A stretch of 57,583 nucleotides of DNA from Candidatus Electryonea clarkiae. GTDB lineage: Bacteria; Electryoneota; Electryoneia; Electryoneales; Electryoneaceae. Position numbers and translations under genes: made by a program. Under the pieces are notes generated by a model. It ran no database searches and had not been told where the DNA came from. It was given only the letters and a program-made list of their open reading frames with translations. Below, one piece after another: positions 27,363 to 37,736 of the stretch. The stretch covers positions 1-57,583 of the forward strand of contig JAVCCM010000045.1 of NCBI GenBank assembly GCA_030765455.1. Direction: 5' to 3'. How positions within the stretch are numbered: the first letter of the stretch is position 1; each line of letters starts with the position of its first letter.

Positions 27363-28439
27363 TCAAGAGGTTAATGTCTGTTCCGTATTTTGATCAAAGA
27401 AATGGGCTTTGGATGGCTTAAAACCAACTGAGATTGAACTGTTAATTTTGACTTGATTACCCGATTCCGATCGTGCAATTAGTAGCGTATCATTTACATT
27501 TATATGGATAAAGGTCTCGTAACCATAAGACTCAACAAATCTCACTTCTCCCTTTATGCTTCCATTGTCTATACCTTGATCCTCCACGCGAAGATGCTCA
27601 GGGCGTATGCCAAGCATACATGAAGTCGAAGTAATTTGGTTTTTTTGATCATCCGTCAGTGGGCAAGTAACCTGATTGCCTTTGAAAAGACCGTTCTCAA
27701 TTTCCCCTTTGACAAAGTTCATTTTTGGCGATCCGATAAATCCTGCAACAAACTGATTTTTAGGCTTTTCATAAATTGACAATGGCGAGTCAACCTGTTG
27801 AATCCTGCCTTTATTCATGACAACTATTTTTGAACCAAGAGTCATAGCCTCGACCTGGTCGTGAGTTACGTAAATAATAGTACTTTCAAGTTTTCTATGT
27901 AGTAATGCTAATTCGGCTCGCATCTGGTTTCGCAGTTTGGCATCAAGATTGGATAATGGTTCGTCGAAGAGAAACACTTTTGGCTTCCTGACAATTGCCC
28001 TTCCGACCGCAACTCGTTGTCGTTGACCACCGGACAATGCTTTTGGTTTTCGATCCAACAGTTCTTCAAGTTCCAAGATTTTGGCTGCCTCCTGTACCCT
28101 CTGCTCTATCTCCTTCTTATCATACCGTCTCAGTTTTAAGCCAAAAGCCATATTTTGTCGAACACTCATGTGAGGATAGAGAGCGTAATTCTGGAAAACC
28201 ATTGCTATATCACGATCCTTTGGCGGCACATCATTAACTACCTTACCGTCGATTTGTATCTCACCACTGGTTACTTCCTCCAATCCAGCTACCATCCGCA
28301 GAGTCGTTGACTTTCCGCATCCAGACGAACCAACCAGGACAACAAATTCTTTATCAAGGATTTCTATTGAGACATCCTTAACAGCTTCCACGTTTCCCGG
28401 AAAGATTTTAGATACATTTTCTAATATTACTTCAGCCAT
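27363..28439 (-). CDS. ABC sugar-importer ATPase (MsmK/UgpC/MalK type)
   Basis: 358 residues from the ATG at 28439 (AGGTGA upstream), which gives the standard MAEVILENVSKIF start; an in-frame ATG 28 codons earlier would run into the upstream gene. Walker A GSSGCGKST (residues 37-45), Q-loop VFQNYALYPHM, signature LSGGQRQRVAVGRA, Walker B VFLFDEPLSNLDA and switch YVTHDQVEAMT are all present. The C-terminal ~120 residues form the MOP/TOBE domain of the multi-sugar ATPases. The partner permeases and binding protein are encoded 17 kb away in the LacI operon, so this subunit is supplied from another transcript. Confidence 0.95.
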   Translation of the reverse strand: MAEVILENVSKIFPGNVEAVKDVSIEILDKEFVVLVGSSGCGKSTTLRMVAGLEEVTSGEIQIDGKVVNDVPPKDRDIAMVFQNYALYPHMSVRQNMAFGLKLRRYDKKEIEQRVQEAAKILELEELLDRKPKALSGGQRQRVAVGRAIVRKPKVFLFDEPLSNLDAKLRNQMRAELALLHRKLESTIIYVTHDQVEAMTLGSKIVVMNKGRIQQVDSPLSIYEKPKNQFVAGFIGSPKMNFVKGEIENGLFKGNQVTCPLTDDQKNQITSTSCMLGIRPEHLRVEDQGIDNGSIKGEVRFVESYGYETFIHINVNDTLLIARSESGNQVKINSSISVGFKPSKAHFFDQNTEQTLTS

Positions 28440-28450
28440 ATCTTCACCTG

Positions 28451-30952
28451 TCAAATATTCCATACACAAGGTTTGCTCGCGATTAGCGGTCGTCCATCCA
28501 ATGACGAGGTTGTTGCAACCCAACGTTCTTCTCCATCTACCAAATCAAATGCATTATCGCTCATCATCAGATCAGGATTCTCCTCATCCCATAGCCAAAC
28601 TCCAAACGCTGCTGTTTTGGTTTTGATTCGAAGACCGGGTTGCCCGTCCCGCTCATCTGGAATGACTGTTATATCTGGTTCAGGAAGAGAAAGATGTTTG
28701 AATGGTTTCGCAAACCAGAAACTATTCAGGGGATGGTTATCAATATCATGTTCAAGTACTTTTGCAACAAGAAACTGTCGATAAGGTTTATTTAACCATT
28801 CCTCGTGATTAAAGCTCTTAAGGAGATGCGAACTGTTGGGCGCTGCTTTAAAAATGATATTTTCACTCTTGACTACATCAGTTTCAATCAAATCCAGTGC
28901 CTGGAGTTTTATCTCGCCAGACCAAGATTCATCTTCATCATTGATAAGAAATAATTCCACTGAATTTCCGTTTTCTAAAAGAGTAACACACCTTGACGAG
29001 AAAGCCCGTTTCACATGGTAATAGGAGGCTTTGGGTCGCATGTAATAATCGATAAGACTCCATGAAACTACCTGCCAGCAATCATTTAGCTGCCAGATAA
29101 GCGTTCCCATTGTCTCAGGCATTGATGCTCTCCAATGCTCCAGCGCAAGAGACAATGCTCTTCCCTGGACATCCTGGCTAAGGCGTATGAACCGTTTAAA
29201 ATCATCTGTCAATTTATGATTTGAGGCAAGGAACTTGATAATGCGTTCCGGTCCCTCAATCTGTTTATTGTGCCACTCCATCTCCTGACTTTGCGGGTGA
29301 AAAGAATCCGGTGACAGAACACTGCTGATAGTCTCAAAATCAGGTATCGCCTGAAAGCCGAATTCGGAGATGAAACGTCCGTTTTCATTCAGGTACTCTT
29401 TCTCATGTTTCCATCCACTCCAGACACTCCAGACATGTCGGTCGCCTATTTCAGACGCATTTGCTATATCACCTCCAGTTGGACTTGAGGGGATATATGC
29501 TGCATAAGGATCAATATTTGCCAGTGCGACAGGTAAAATATCATTCCAAAGTGATTCACAAGACAAAGAAACTTGATTCTCACTTTTTAGAGAATCTGTA
29601 TCGCGTTCAATTTCATTGTTTCCACACCATAAAACTATGGAAGGATGCCGAGCTAATTCTGCAACAGCGCTGATCGCTTCTTCGCGGGCATTTGAATAGA
29701 ATTCCTCATCATCCGGATATAGCGCGCAGGCATAAGGAAAATCCTGCCAAATCATTATGCCAAGCTTGTCAGCAATTCGATAGAATTCCTGATCCTCATA
29801 GATGCCGCCACCCCAGACACGGACCATATTCATGTTGGCTTTTACTGCAGCATTCAACAGGATTTCATAATGATGTGATTTTACACGCGGAAGGAATGAA
29901 TCCGCAGGTATCCAGTTTGCGCCTTTGGCAAATATATTTTTTCCGTTCAGGCGCACATAAAAGCTCTTCCCCCACTTATCATCCTCCTGCACCCACTCAA
30001 CGGTTCTTAGACCTATCTGTTCAGATATTTTGTGAGTCTCTTTACCTTCATGCAATAGCACAATTGATAGATTATATAAGTTTGGTTTTCCTGTTCCATT
30101 TGCCCACCATAAATTCGGATTTGAAATATCTATTTTACTCTCAACTATGGTCTCAGCCTTATCGGCTCCGGATTCGAAATTAATTGTTTTTTCAATGGAT
30201 TTTTCTTCATCATTCAGTTTAATCTCTAATTGAAATTCACCTTTTATCTCTGTGTTTACTCCAATCCTGAGGCTTAGCTGACCACCCTTTTCTACCAACT
30301 CAAAATGCGAGGAAAACCATGCTATTCTACCTAAATCCCAACTCTGTATATATGCCGGTCGCCATATTCCGGATGTTGGAAGGATTGGGCCCCAGTCCCA
30401 TCCAAAAGAGTACCCTGCTTTTCTTGCCCAACCCCGATTCCCACCGAAGGCATCTGGAACTCTTCCCCTCATTTTTGTAAGATGCTCGACCTCATTTACC
30501 GGCGATCTGAATACAATTCTTAATTCATGTTCACCCTCAGCAAGGTTCTCCGGAAGCTCAAATCTATGGGGAACAAACATGTTGGCTGAATCGCCCAAAA
30601 CTTTGCCATCAATCTGAATCTCGGCAAACGTATCCAGACCCTCAAAAACAAATTGTTTTCTTATCTGCCCATCGGTTTGGACAGGCTCGGTTGGCAGGGA
30701 GAAATTGCATTTGTATTCCCAATCACACTCAGCTATCCATGCCACATCTTTTTCATTCAATCCAAAAAATGGATCCGGCATTAAATTATGTCTTAAGAGA
30801 TCAAGATGAACACAACCGGGAACTTGAGCAGGAATATTTTTAAATTTATCCTTAATTTGCGCCGGTGGATTTCCGGAAACTAATGACAACCGCCATTGCG
30901 CCGGAAGTTCTGCTCTTTGATGACTATCGTGTAAGAATGAAGTAAATGGCAT
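28451..30952 (-). CDS. Beta-mannosidase (GH2)
   Basis: 833 residues, cytoplasmic. The architecture is that of GH2 beta-mannosidases: a jelly-roll N-domain (QWRLSLVSGNPP, VPGCVHLDLLRHNLMPDPFFGLNE), Ig-like domains, and a TIM barrel with acid/base E447 in LWCGNNEIE and nucleophile E530 in FISEFGFQ. The signature YSFGWDWGPI and RVWGGGIYE are conserved. It releases mannose from the non-reducing end of beta-1,4-manno-oligosaccharides. It lies 32 bp after the secreted 773-residue protein and 11 bp before the ABC ATPase, in the same operon. No convincing ribosome-binding site precedes the start, so translation may depend on coupling. Confidence 0.95.
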   Translation of the reverse strand: MPFTSFLHDSHQRAELPAQWRLSLVSGNPPAQIKDKFKNIPAQVPGCVHLDLLRHNLMPDPFFGLNEKDVAWIAECDWEYKCNFSLPTEPVQTDGQIRKQFVFEGLDTFAEIQIDGKVLGDSANMFVPHRFELPENLAEGEHELRIVFRSPVNEVEHLTKMRGRVPDAFGGNRGWARKAGYSFGWDWGPILPTSGIWRPAYIQSWDLGRIAWFSSHFELVEKGGQLSLRIGVNTEIKGEFQLEIKLNDEEKSIEKTINFESGADKAETIVESKIDISNPNLWWANGTGKPNLYNLSIVLLHEGKETHKISEQIGLRTVEWVQEDDKWGKSFYVRLNGKNIFAKGANWIPADSFLPRVKSHHYEILLNAAVKANMNMVRVWGGGIYEDQEFYRIADKLGIMIWQDFPYACALYPDDEEFYSNAREEAISAVAELARHPSIVLWCGNNEIERDTDSLKSENQVSLSCESLWNDILPVALANIDPYAAYIPSSPTGGDIANASEIGDRHVWSVWSGWKHEKEYLNENGRFISEFGFQAIPDFETISSVLSPDSFHPQSQEMEWHNKQIEGPERIIKFLASNHKLTDDFKRFIRLSQDVQGRALSLALEHWRASMPETMGTLIWQLNDCWQVVSWSLIDYYMRPKASYYHVKRAFSSRCVTLLENGNSVELFLINDEDESWSGEIKLQALDLIETDVVKSENIIFKAAPNSSHLLKSFNHEEWLNKPYRQFLVAKVLEHDIDNHPLNSFWFAKPFKHLSLPEPDITVIPDERDGQPGLRIKTKTAAFGVWLWDEENPDLMMSDNAFDLVDGEERWVATTSSLDGRPLIASKPCVWNI

Positions 30953-30984
30953 GATCGATTTCTAATTAGTTGTTATATCAGAAT

Positions 30985-33306
30985 TTATTTTTCAATTACA
31001 ATTTTCTTAGATACTGTGTTTTCTATTTCATCAATGCGAATGAAATATGAACCTGATGCCACCGGGAATCCTGCATTGAACTTTCCATTCCAGTAGAAGC
31101 TATGTCTCCCCGGCAACAAATCCTGTCGATTGATTTGAGCTACCCGCTGTCCTAATAGATTATAGATTCCCAGGCTAATATTACTTACAGGCTTAAAACT
31201 TCTTGCGTCAATCAAAATCATTTGAGATGGATTCGCCGGATTGGGATAAACAGACTCTATTACGACCATTCTATCCGGAATTCCGGATATCCGTTCCCGT
31301 GGATCATGAACTGATGCTGCCTGACCCGCCGCCAGTGTCAAGGGTGCGCCGGCACCATAAATCTCCTGCCCGATTTGTCCTAATTGATCCCATCCATCAC
31401 GCAAATCTTCCAGGGGTAAATGCAGGTCAAGACGGTTGATTCCCCAATCTGCAGTTGCAATTGTTTCTTCAGGAAGGAAAGGAGGTAAAGAGGAATACAC
31501 AGCATATCCTCCATACTCAAGAAAACCTTCAAGCAGATCAATTACCACAGGATCAAGATCATCCCTCAGGATTTCAAGATATTCAAAGATATATCTCCAG
31601 ACTTCGTGCTGCTCTTTTGATGCAGCATATCTTGCCCAGGGCATAGCAGAAACTCCACAGAAAGTGACATAATCCTCTGCGTATCCGTAATCACTTTCCC
31701 ACATCCAGACATTCCTGAAAACCGCTGCCAGGGGGAGAAACGATAGCAGTAGATACTCTTCATCACCGGTTATTTCGTACAACCTGGCGCATCCCACTGC
31801 TGCGGAAGCGGTGATGTGAAGTTCATAGGCAAGGTCCAATCCATTTCCTCGCAGACGCTCAACTGATCTCTCTGCTTCCTCGAGATATGTTTCATCGTCG
31901 AAAATCTCGTAGCACATTGCCATCAAATTTGCATAAGCACCACATACGTCAAACTCATCACCCGTGGTAGGCTGATTATCATCATATGTAAAAAATACTG
32001 GGAAATAGTAATCACAATTATGAGCGAGGTCTATAACGGCATGCAAAGAAGATGCAAGTATATCCCCGGCGTATTCATCACCAGCCTTTGCAAGCCTTGC
32101 AAGGTCAAGGTGCAATTGTACTGTGTACCAACTATCCCCTCGACCAATACCCTGGTTAGGATAATTGTTCACAAAAGTTGCATGATCCAGGTTAAAAAAA
32201 TATGGCAATGAAGCATATAATAGTGAGTCCAGCCTTTCAGCCTGATCGTTGGATTCGTGATATTCCATCCAATTCCTTAACGCAACGAGCACATCCAATT
32301 GGGCTATAGCTTCCGCAGAATTGGGACGATCAATACCGACATAAGCCCGGAGCATATCGTGACCGTTTACCCTCACCCAGCAATCGGAATCGAAAAGATC
32401 TTCAATCTCTTGTTCAGCTATCGCCTCCCAATCTATCAGATCAACTTGTGGCTTCTGAAGAAACCGCCAGCATGTTCCTATCCCTTCTACATATCGTTTC
32501 GCCTTAGCTTCCTCAGACTGGGGGATACCGGATTGCAGTTTCAAATATGAAGCAGCTAAAACGTAGAATTCACCAGATTGCAACTCCCGGTCTTCAGTTC
32601 GAGGTCGTCGAAATCCTATTCCCGAAGAACCTCCAGAAGTAGTTTGTTCAGGCGAATTCTCCATTAATGCGAACCAGGGATTCCAACGAGTCAAATCTTC
32701 AAGATAGAAAACCGATCCGTTGATATGACTTGTTTCAAATACGATTGTTGCCGCGACACCAAATGGAGCCTGATCTGTAAATCGGACAGCCTGCGCCACC
32801 TCAGGATTTAATGTGCTCCTGTTGAGATGTATAATTGGGAGCGGACTGCTGCGTATTTCATGATTTTCAATTACTTCAGCGATCACATCCCAATAAACAA
32901 ATCCTGGTGAAGCCATGGGAAAATGTAATTCGGAAACAAATTCAGCCCAGTCATTTTGTGAATACCAGGCGACTATGATTTCATCATTTTCTTCTTCAAC
33001 GGTCATCGAATCGACAATGTCAGGCATGGTTGGTGAAATATCGCTGCCTGGAGAGAGCTTTGTTCCCAGCGCCCCGGGAGGATTGGTATCCGTATAAAAT
33101 AAAACGTATCCCTCGGTAGAGTTCATATCATATTCTATTAGATAATCACCGCTTCTAATGATAAAATGACTTTCGTCAGCCTCAACAACAACAACATCGT
33201 CAAGCTCATCACCGCGGCTGTTCCCCCCAAATAATAGATTGGGAAAAACAATAAGAACTGCGAATAGAATTATTACATTTCTAATAAAACAACTAATGGT
33301 TTTCAT
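30985..33306 (-). CDS. Secreted (alpha/alpha)-barrel-like protein with T9SS sorting domain
   Basis: 773 residues. A signal peptide (about 1-27) precedes a beta-rich N-domain (about 35-275) and a long helical region (about 280-640) with Trp-, Tyr- and acid-rich helices (GIGRGDSWYTVQLHLDLARLA, DEFDVCGAYANLMAMCYE, AYELHITASAAVGCARLYEI) like an (alpha/alpha)6 glycosidase. The end is a sorting domain with YPNPANPSQMILIDA and SKKIVIEK. I cannot place it in a named glycoside hydrolase family. Its position between PorV and the beta-mannosidase makes an extracellular mannan-active enzyme or polysaccharide lyase a reasonable inference. It starts 3 bp after the PorV stop. Confidence 0.7.
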   Translation of the reverse strand: MKTISCFIRNVIILFAVLIVFPNLLFGGNSRGDELDDVVVVEADESHFIIRSGDYLIEYDMNSTEGYVLFYTDTNPPGALGTKLSPGSDISPTMPDIVDSMTVEEENDEIIVAWYSQNDWAEFVSELHFPMASPGFVYWDVIAEVIENHEIRSSPLPIIHLNRSTLNPEVAQAVRFTDQAPFGVAATIVFETSHINGSVFYLEDLTRWNPWFALMENSPEQTTSGGSSGIGFRRPRTEDRELQSGEFYVLAASYLKLQSGIPQSEEAKAKRYVEGIGTCWRFLQKPQVDLIDWEAIAEQEIEDLFDSDCWVRVNGHDMLRAYVGIDRPNSAEAIAQLDVLVALRNWMEYHESNDQAERLDSLLYASLPYFFNLDHATFVNNYPNQGIGRGDSWYTVQLHLDLARLAKAGDEYAGDILASSLHAVIDLAHNCDYYFPVFFTYDDNQPTTGDEFDVCGAYANLMAMCYEIFDDETYLEEAERSVERLRGNGLDLAYELHITASAAVGCARLYEITGDEEYLLLSFLPLAAVFRNVWMWESDYGYAEDYVTFCGVSAMPWARYAASKEQHEVWRYIFEYLEILRDDLDPVVIDLLEGFLEYGGYAVYSSLPPFLPEETIATADWGINRLDLHLPLEDLRDGWDQLGQIGQEIYGAGAPLTLAAGQAASVHDPRERISGIPDRMVVIESVYPNPANPSQMILIDARSFKPVSNISLGIYNLLGQRVAQINRQDLLPGRHSFYWNGKFNAGFPVASGSYFIRIDEIENTVSKKIVIEK

Positions 33307-33309
33307 AAT

Positions 33310-34371
33310 TTAAAACTGCATTCCAAGTGAATACTTTATCACGTTTTCAAGACGTCCGAAATCTGCATAGGCTACATCCGCAACAAATGCGACGTTACCA
33401 TTCAAGTTGTATTTCAACCCGCCTCCGGAGGTGAAACCCTGCTCAGTATCTGCAAGAAAGAGTGTCTTCCAACCGGTTCGGAGAAACACCCATTTGTTCC
33501 AATCGTATTCCAATCCAAGGTTGACATATTCATGGTTATCATTCGGGTGCACAGCATCTACAGCAACGGTAAATCCATGTCGTGAGGAATTTGGAATTTC
33601 CATCGCCAGTCCAACCCTGAAGGTGAGGGGTAATGACCATTCCTCCGTTTTCAGAGTAGCCGGAATCTCTTCATTATTTCCCGGATTGTTCGGATCGATG
33701 TCATGGAGAAACTCTGTGTCGCGACCTTCCATCTGCATATCAGAGCCAAAATTAGAAACTGACATACCAAGTCGGAGTCCTTTGAACGGTGTGTGAAACA
33801 AAAGACCAAGATCTGCTGCGAGAGATGAGGCGCTCATATGCCAGATGTTCTGACGGATATATTTTCCGTTAGCTCCCATTGCTAATTTGTCCGTCAACCT
33901 GGCAGCAAATGTAAGCCCAAGCGCCATATCTGATGTTTCGAATAATTCTCCGGTTCCTTCCGGATATTCGATTGTTCGAACCTTCATCTCATCCATAGAG
34001 ACTGAGGAAACAAATCCTCCCAGCATTATTCCAGGTGCAACCGGATATACCGCTGAAACATGATCAAAATTGATTCCCGCCAACCATTGAGAGTGTACAA
34101 ATCCTGCTTCACCGCGATTCATCATGGCAAGTCCAGCCGGATTCCAGTAGATTGCGCTGATGTCGTCGGATACTGCAGTGAAAGCTTCACCCATCGCTGT
34201 TGCTCGAGCGCCGACACCTATTTCAAGGAATGTCGCAGCAACTGTTCCAACTTTTGAAACATCTGCGATATATTGCGCCCTGATTGAAGTAACTGAAGTG
34301 ATCAATAAAACAATCCCAAAAATCAAGAGGCGTGGATGATCACCAATTCTATTTCTAAAATATTTCATCAT
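33310..34371 (-). CDS. PorV/PorQ-family outer-membrane beta-barrel protein
   Basis: 353 residues with a signal peptide (about 1-32). The hallmark of the family is intact: FLEIGVGARATAMGEAFTAVSDDISAIYWNPAGLA near residues 47-80, followed by amphipathic beta-strands of a FadL-like barrel and ending in an aromatic-rich Y-S-L-G-M-Q-F. PorV is the T9SS shuttle that receives cargo with C-terminal sorting domains. Here it is located between two genes for such cargo, which suggests a dedicated export or assembly protein for the receptor complex. Two adjacent ATGs compete; the second is better spaced from AGGAG. Confidence 0.88.
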   Translation of the reverse strand: MMKYFRNRIGDHPRLLIFGIVLLITSVTSIRAQYIADVSKVGTVAATFLEIGVGARATAMGEAFTAVSDDISAIYWNPAGLAMMNRGEAGFVHSQWLAGINFDHVSAVYPVAPGIMLGGFVSSVSMDEMKVRTIEYPEGTGELFETSDMALGLTFAARLTDKLAMGANGKYIRQNIWHMSASSLAADLGLLFHTPFKGLRLGMSVSNFGSDMQMEGRDTEFLHDIDPNNPGNNEEIPATLKTEEWSLPLTFRVGLAMEIPNSSRHGFTVAVDAVHPNDNHEYVNLGLEYDWNKWVFLRTGWKTLFLADTEQGFTSGGGLKYNLNGNVAFVADVAYADFGRLENVIKYSLGMQF

Positions 34372-34379
34372 TTAACTCC

Positions 34380-37300
34380 TCACTTGACCACTGCGAATTT
34401 GCCAATTTTCTCACCAACTCCCGGTGCGTTCACATGGAATATGTATAAACCGTACGCAATATCCATTCCGTCCTTTGAAACCAGGTCCCAGGATTCCGAC
34501 CCATCAATTTCCGGCGCCCGGTGATCTATTTTTTTAACCAGGAAACCGCTTAAGGTATATATTCGAATTGTGCATTCCCTGGGGAGATGGATAAAGTCGA
34601 TTTTCCGCTGCCCGCGACCGGTTGAGAAGCTAACACGTGGTTCCCAGGCTACAGTCGCTACGTATGGATTTGGAACAACTGCAATACGGTCAAAATCACT
34701 TTTCTCCAGCTCATTGTCCAAATGTCCCCTGGAAACCGTAAAGCTGAAAACATCGTCTTCACTAAACGGAACAGGTGCGACAATTCGTACAATATCTCCT
34801 GCTCCCATCGGTATTTTCTCAACCCAGGTGCTGTCATAAGTGGTGTCTATTCCAGTGATAGTAGTATCTACATCAAAGGGAGGTGCGGTGAGATGAATGC
34901 CCCAGGTAAAGACAGAAAAGTTTCTCTCCTCCGGGTAGTCATCTGGATTTGGCAGCATTAAGCTTGGTATTATCCAGGCGTCCTCTACCCATTCTTTGGT
35001 TTCTCCCTCAGGATCAATCCATTCTCCACTCTCTTCTATATAGATGAAATCCGTTGGTTCATCCAATGTCAAGTTCCATACTGTAAATTTAACCGGGATA
35101 GCCGGGTTCGCCAGTTTGGAGATTGAAGTATCAATTATCACATCAGCCCATCGAATTTCGTAGCTGTACGGAACTTTAAGACTAAAATGTTTCAGAGCTG
35201 GATAAAAAAGAACTTCGCCGGCGTAATTAGTACCGGAGATGATATCAGCATCAATCGAATCAAGTCCAAGCTCATCGTCATCAATATAATCTATGAAAGG
35301 ATTATCCATTACAACTGTAAATCCATCAACAAGATTTGATTCAACCTCGGAATCTTTAATATTCCAGAAGACCAAGTTTGAATCTGTGGGATCGATTGTA
35401 AAGTATTTCCATCGCCGCTTTGCGCCTGTCTGTTCAATAAAAAAAACTGGATCACCCTCGCCATAGGGTGCAAATTCACCGAAATAAGGTGACCCTCCCT
35501 CTAAAACAGTATCACCGCTTGTCGAGTCCACGATAATGAAACTTTCTGTGAACCTGAGAAAATCACCGTAAGTATCTGCTGTTTTGAATTTTACATGATA
35601 GGTGTGGCCATCTTCCAGGCTGTCATTCAGCACAATATTCACCGATACATTTCCGGACGAATTACCTTCAATGTGATTTATGCCGTTTATCAGTTTGGGT
35701 GAGACATATCCAGCAGCAGGTGCATCAGGGGTAACCATCGCTGTATTGATATCCAGTTTTGCCGCTAACCCAACCTCTCCGATTATAGTGCTGGTACACT
35801 CGGTTGGAGCGATCCCCATGACCTGCCCTTCATCGTCAAGTAACGGAAATGTTATTGTAACGACACTGTCAGAATCATCAGAACCAATCAATGAATCAAT
35901 AATTGTTTCCGTTGCGATAAAACCATAATCATAAGAAACAACTCCGTAATAGTATGTAACACCATTAATAACTGATGTATCTATCAAGCTGTGTCTAAGT
36001 CCGATTTCTTCACCAAGATCGAAATGAGCGCCGTGTACCCCCACAAGATGAGGTCCAAATTTACCGTCAACAAGATCGTATTGAGCAAGTGGTTTGCGGT
36101 AAGTGGGATTACCGTAGGAATCGGTAACCAGCTTTGAATCAATGAAACTGGGATCAGTGGATCGATATACCTTGTATCCCTCAAAATCATATTCCTGCAG
36201 GAACCTGTCATATGATTGTTCTGCGTTGTCATCCCAATAAAGAGTTACCTTTTTATCGCTGGGTACAGCGACAAGTGCAGGTTTATTAGGTGGTTGCGCA
36301 AAATTGTAATTGGCATTGTAAATAGCCTGTACAGTATTTTTATTCCTGAATAAATCATCTTTGTCATTCCCGAAAAGTAATGCCATACTGAACCGTTCGA
36401 TCTGTTCAGGAGCCATCGGGAAAATACCTGCAAAGAAATACATTCCTAGATTGGAACCAAGTAGCTGTTCTTCAGTGGGTGGTACTAACTGACTCATTAC
36501 CGACCAATTGTGTTCTTCATTAGTCAATTCATAGTAATGAACCGGGAAAATTGTAAATGCAGTTAAACCGATTTGGTCGGATTCATCCTTATCAGTCTGG
36601 TCAAAATCAGGTTCACCAGCAGTGGCAAAACCATCCCCTTCACCCCTGTCAGGTCCCCTGTAACTTGGATCATAAGGTCCAACACCATCTTCACCAAGAT
36701 CATCATTCAGAGGCTCACCATCATCCCAAACATCGTTTTCATTTAAATCAGTGTATGGATCCCAGTCTCCGTCATTATCGATTCCGTCATCACGTCTTTC
36801 GTCGATCATTCCATCTTCGTCATTATCTATATTGTCGTACCCGATACCGGGGCTTTCAAGGAAAGCGAAGCCAGCATAACCGACCGGTCCCCAACCACCG
36901 GGTGTACCACGCCCATTACCGTCCCATGAATACGCCAGGTCAATCCCTGTATCGTAACTTCCTGCATCGTCACCCGAATCATTAGTTCCACCGACCCCCC
37001 AATCTATATACATCCCAAACACAGTCGAGTCGTACTCGGTAGTGCCTATATTCTCGATAGCGTAGTGCCAGAAAATGCAGTCCTCGGCAAGTACATGGTT
37101 CCATTGAAATGCGCGAGCCTTGACCCTCATCCCCAAACCACGGCGATAAGAATCTGTGCTGTCGGGGTAGAAGTCATACTCATCATCAGTAGCGTCGTCC
37201 ATAGCGAAAAGCGTTTCCAGGTCAGCGTTGGTAACTCCCTTTCCGAAATAACCATTCCAGAATCCATCCCATGCATGAGGTTTACCGGGCCAGGTAAGGG

Positions 37301-37721
37301 GCCATGATTCCGGATTATCGCTCATTGCCGGCTCATCCTGGCTTGGGTTAGCATATCCCGGTAAAGGCTCCCAACCGATTGGATTTCCTGTAACTTCGCT
37401 TCTATCCATGAACTCCCTGTATTGGGTTGACATCGGATGGATTAAATTTCCCTGGGAATCATGAGTAGAGGCTGATACAATCAGCGCCACACCATCGACA
37501 TAAGAATGGTTTGTACCCTTGGGCCAAATTCCTGCCGGTTGATCGGGCCAATTAGCGATCATTCCATAATTATAGAATTCCGTTACAACTTGATTACCAT
37601 CCATAATTCCGAGTTTTCGATGCTGACGGCTTCCGTATGGACCTACTGCCAATGCATTAGCAGCAATTATGAGAGCCAAGATGAAAACGAATATTTTTTT
37701 ATAATGCATCTTTTTCCTCAT
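34380..37721 (-). CDS. Large secreted partner of the TonB receptor, SusD-like in position but unrelated
   Basis: 1113 residues with a signal peptide (about 1-25). The first ~480 residues are an unrecognised globular region interrupted by an acidic stretch (about 280-370) full of 'D-N-D-x-D/G' loops (DNIDNDEDGMIDERRDDG) like calcium-binding thrombospondin type 3 repeats. An FN3-like domain follows (about 470-640), then further beta-rich modules, and a C-terminal domain beginning VVPNPYVATVAWEPR and ending VGEKIGKFAVVK, an unusual T9SS sorting-domain variant lacking the YPNPFN form. It lies 15 bp after the TonB receptor and 8 bp before PorV. No SusD family motif is seen. I infer a surface glycan-binding subunit; the sequence itself shows only a secreted, calcium-loop-rich protein. 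Confidence 0.72.
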   Translation of the reverse strand: MRKKMHYKKIFVFILALIIAANALAVGPYGSRQHRKLGIMDGNQVVTEFYNYGMIANWPDQPAGIWPKGTNHSYVDGVALIVSASTHDSQGNLIHPMSTQYREFMDRSEVTGNPIGWEPLPGYANPSQDEPAMSDNPESWPLTWPGKPHAWDGFWNGYFGKGVTNADLETLFAMDDATDDEYDFYPDSTDSYRRGLGMRVKARAFQWNHVLAEDCIFWHYAIENIGTTEYDSTVFGMYIDWGVGGTNDSGDDAGSYDTGIDLAYSWDGNGRGTPGGWGPVGYAGFAFLESPGIGYDNIDNDEDGMIDERRDDGIDNDGDWDPYTDLNENDVWDDGEPLNDDLGEDGVGPYDPSYRGPDRGEGDGFATAGEPDFDQTDKDESDQIGLTAFTIFPVHYYELTNEEHNWSVMSQLVPPTEEQLLGSNLGMYFFAGIFPMAPEQIERFSMALLFGNDKDDLFRNKNTVQAIYNANYNFAQPPNKPALVAVPSDKKVTLYWDDNAEQSYDRFLQEYDFEGYKVYRSTDPSFIDSKLVTDSYGNPTYRKPLAQYDLVDGKFGPHLVGVHGAHFDLGEEIGLRHSLIDTSVINGVTYYYGVVSYDYGFIATETIIDSLIGSDDSDSVVTITFPLLDDEGQVMGIAPTECTSTIIGEVGLAAKLDINTAMVTPDAPAAGYVSPKLINGINHIEGNSSGNVSVNIVLNDSLEDGHTYHVKFKTADTYGDFLRFTESFIIVDSTSGDTVLEGGSPYFGEFAPYGEGDPVFFIEQTGAKRRWKYFTIDPTDSNLVFWNIKDSEVESNLVDGFTVVMDNPFIDYIDDDELGLDSIDADIISGTNYAGEVLFYPALKHFSLKVPYSYEIRWADVIIDTSISKLANPAIPVKFTVWNLTLDEPTDFIYIEESGEWIDPEGETKEWVEDAWIIPSLMLPNPDDYPEERNFSVFTWGIHLTAPPFDVDTTITGIDTTYDSTWVEKIPMGAGDIVRIVAPVPFSEDDVFSFTVSRGHLDNELEKSDFDRIAVVPNPYVATVAWEPRVSFSTGRGQRKIDFIHLPRECTIRIYTLSGFLVKKIDHRAPEIDGSESWDLVSKDGMDIAYGLYIFHVNAPGVGEKIGKFAVVK

Positions 37722-37736
37722 TGCTATTCCTGTTCA

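Noticed and set aside
36557..36985. 142-codon His/Arg-rich plus-strand reading frame
   Set aside because: It is the antisense shadow of the Asp-rich calcium-loop region of the 1113-residue protein; its odd composition follows from that.
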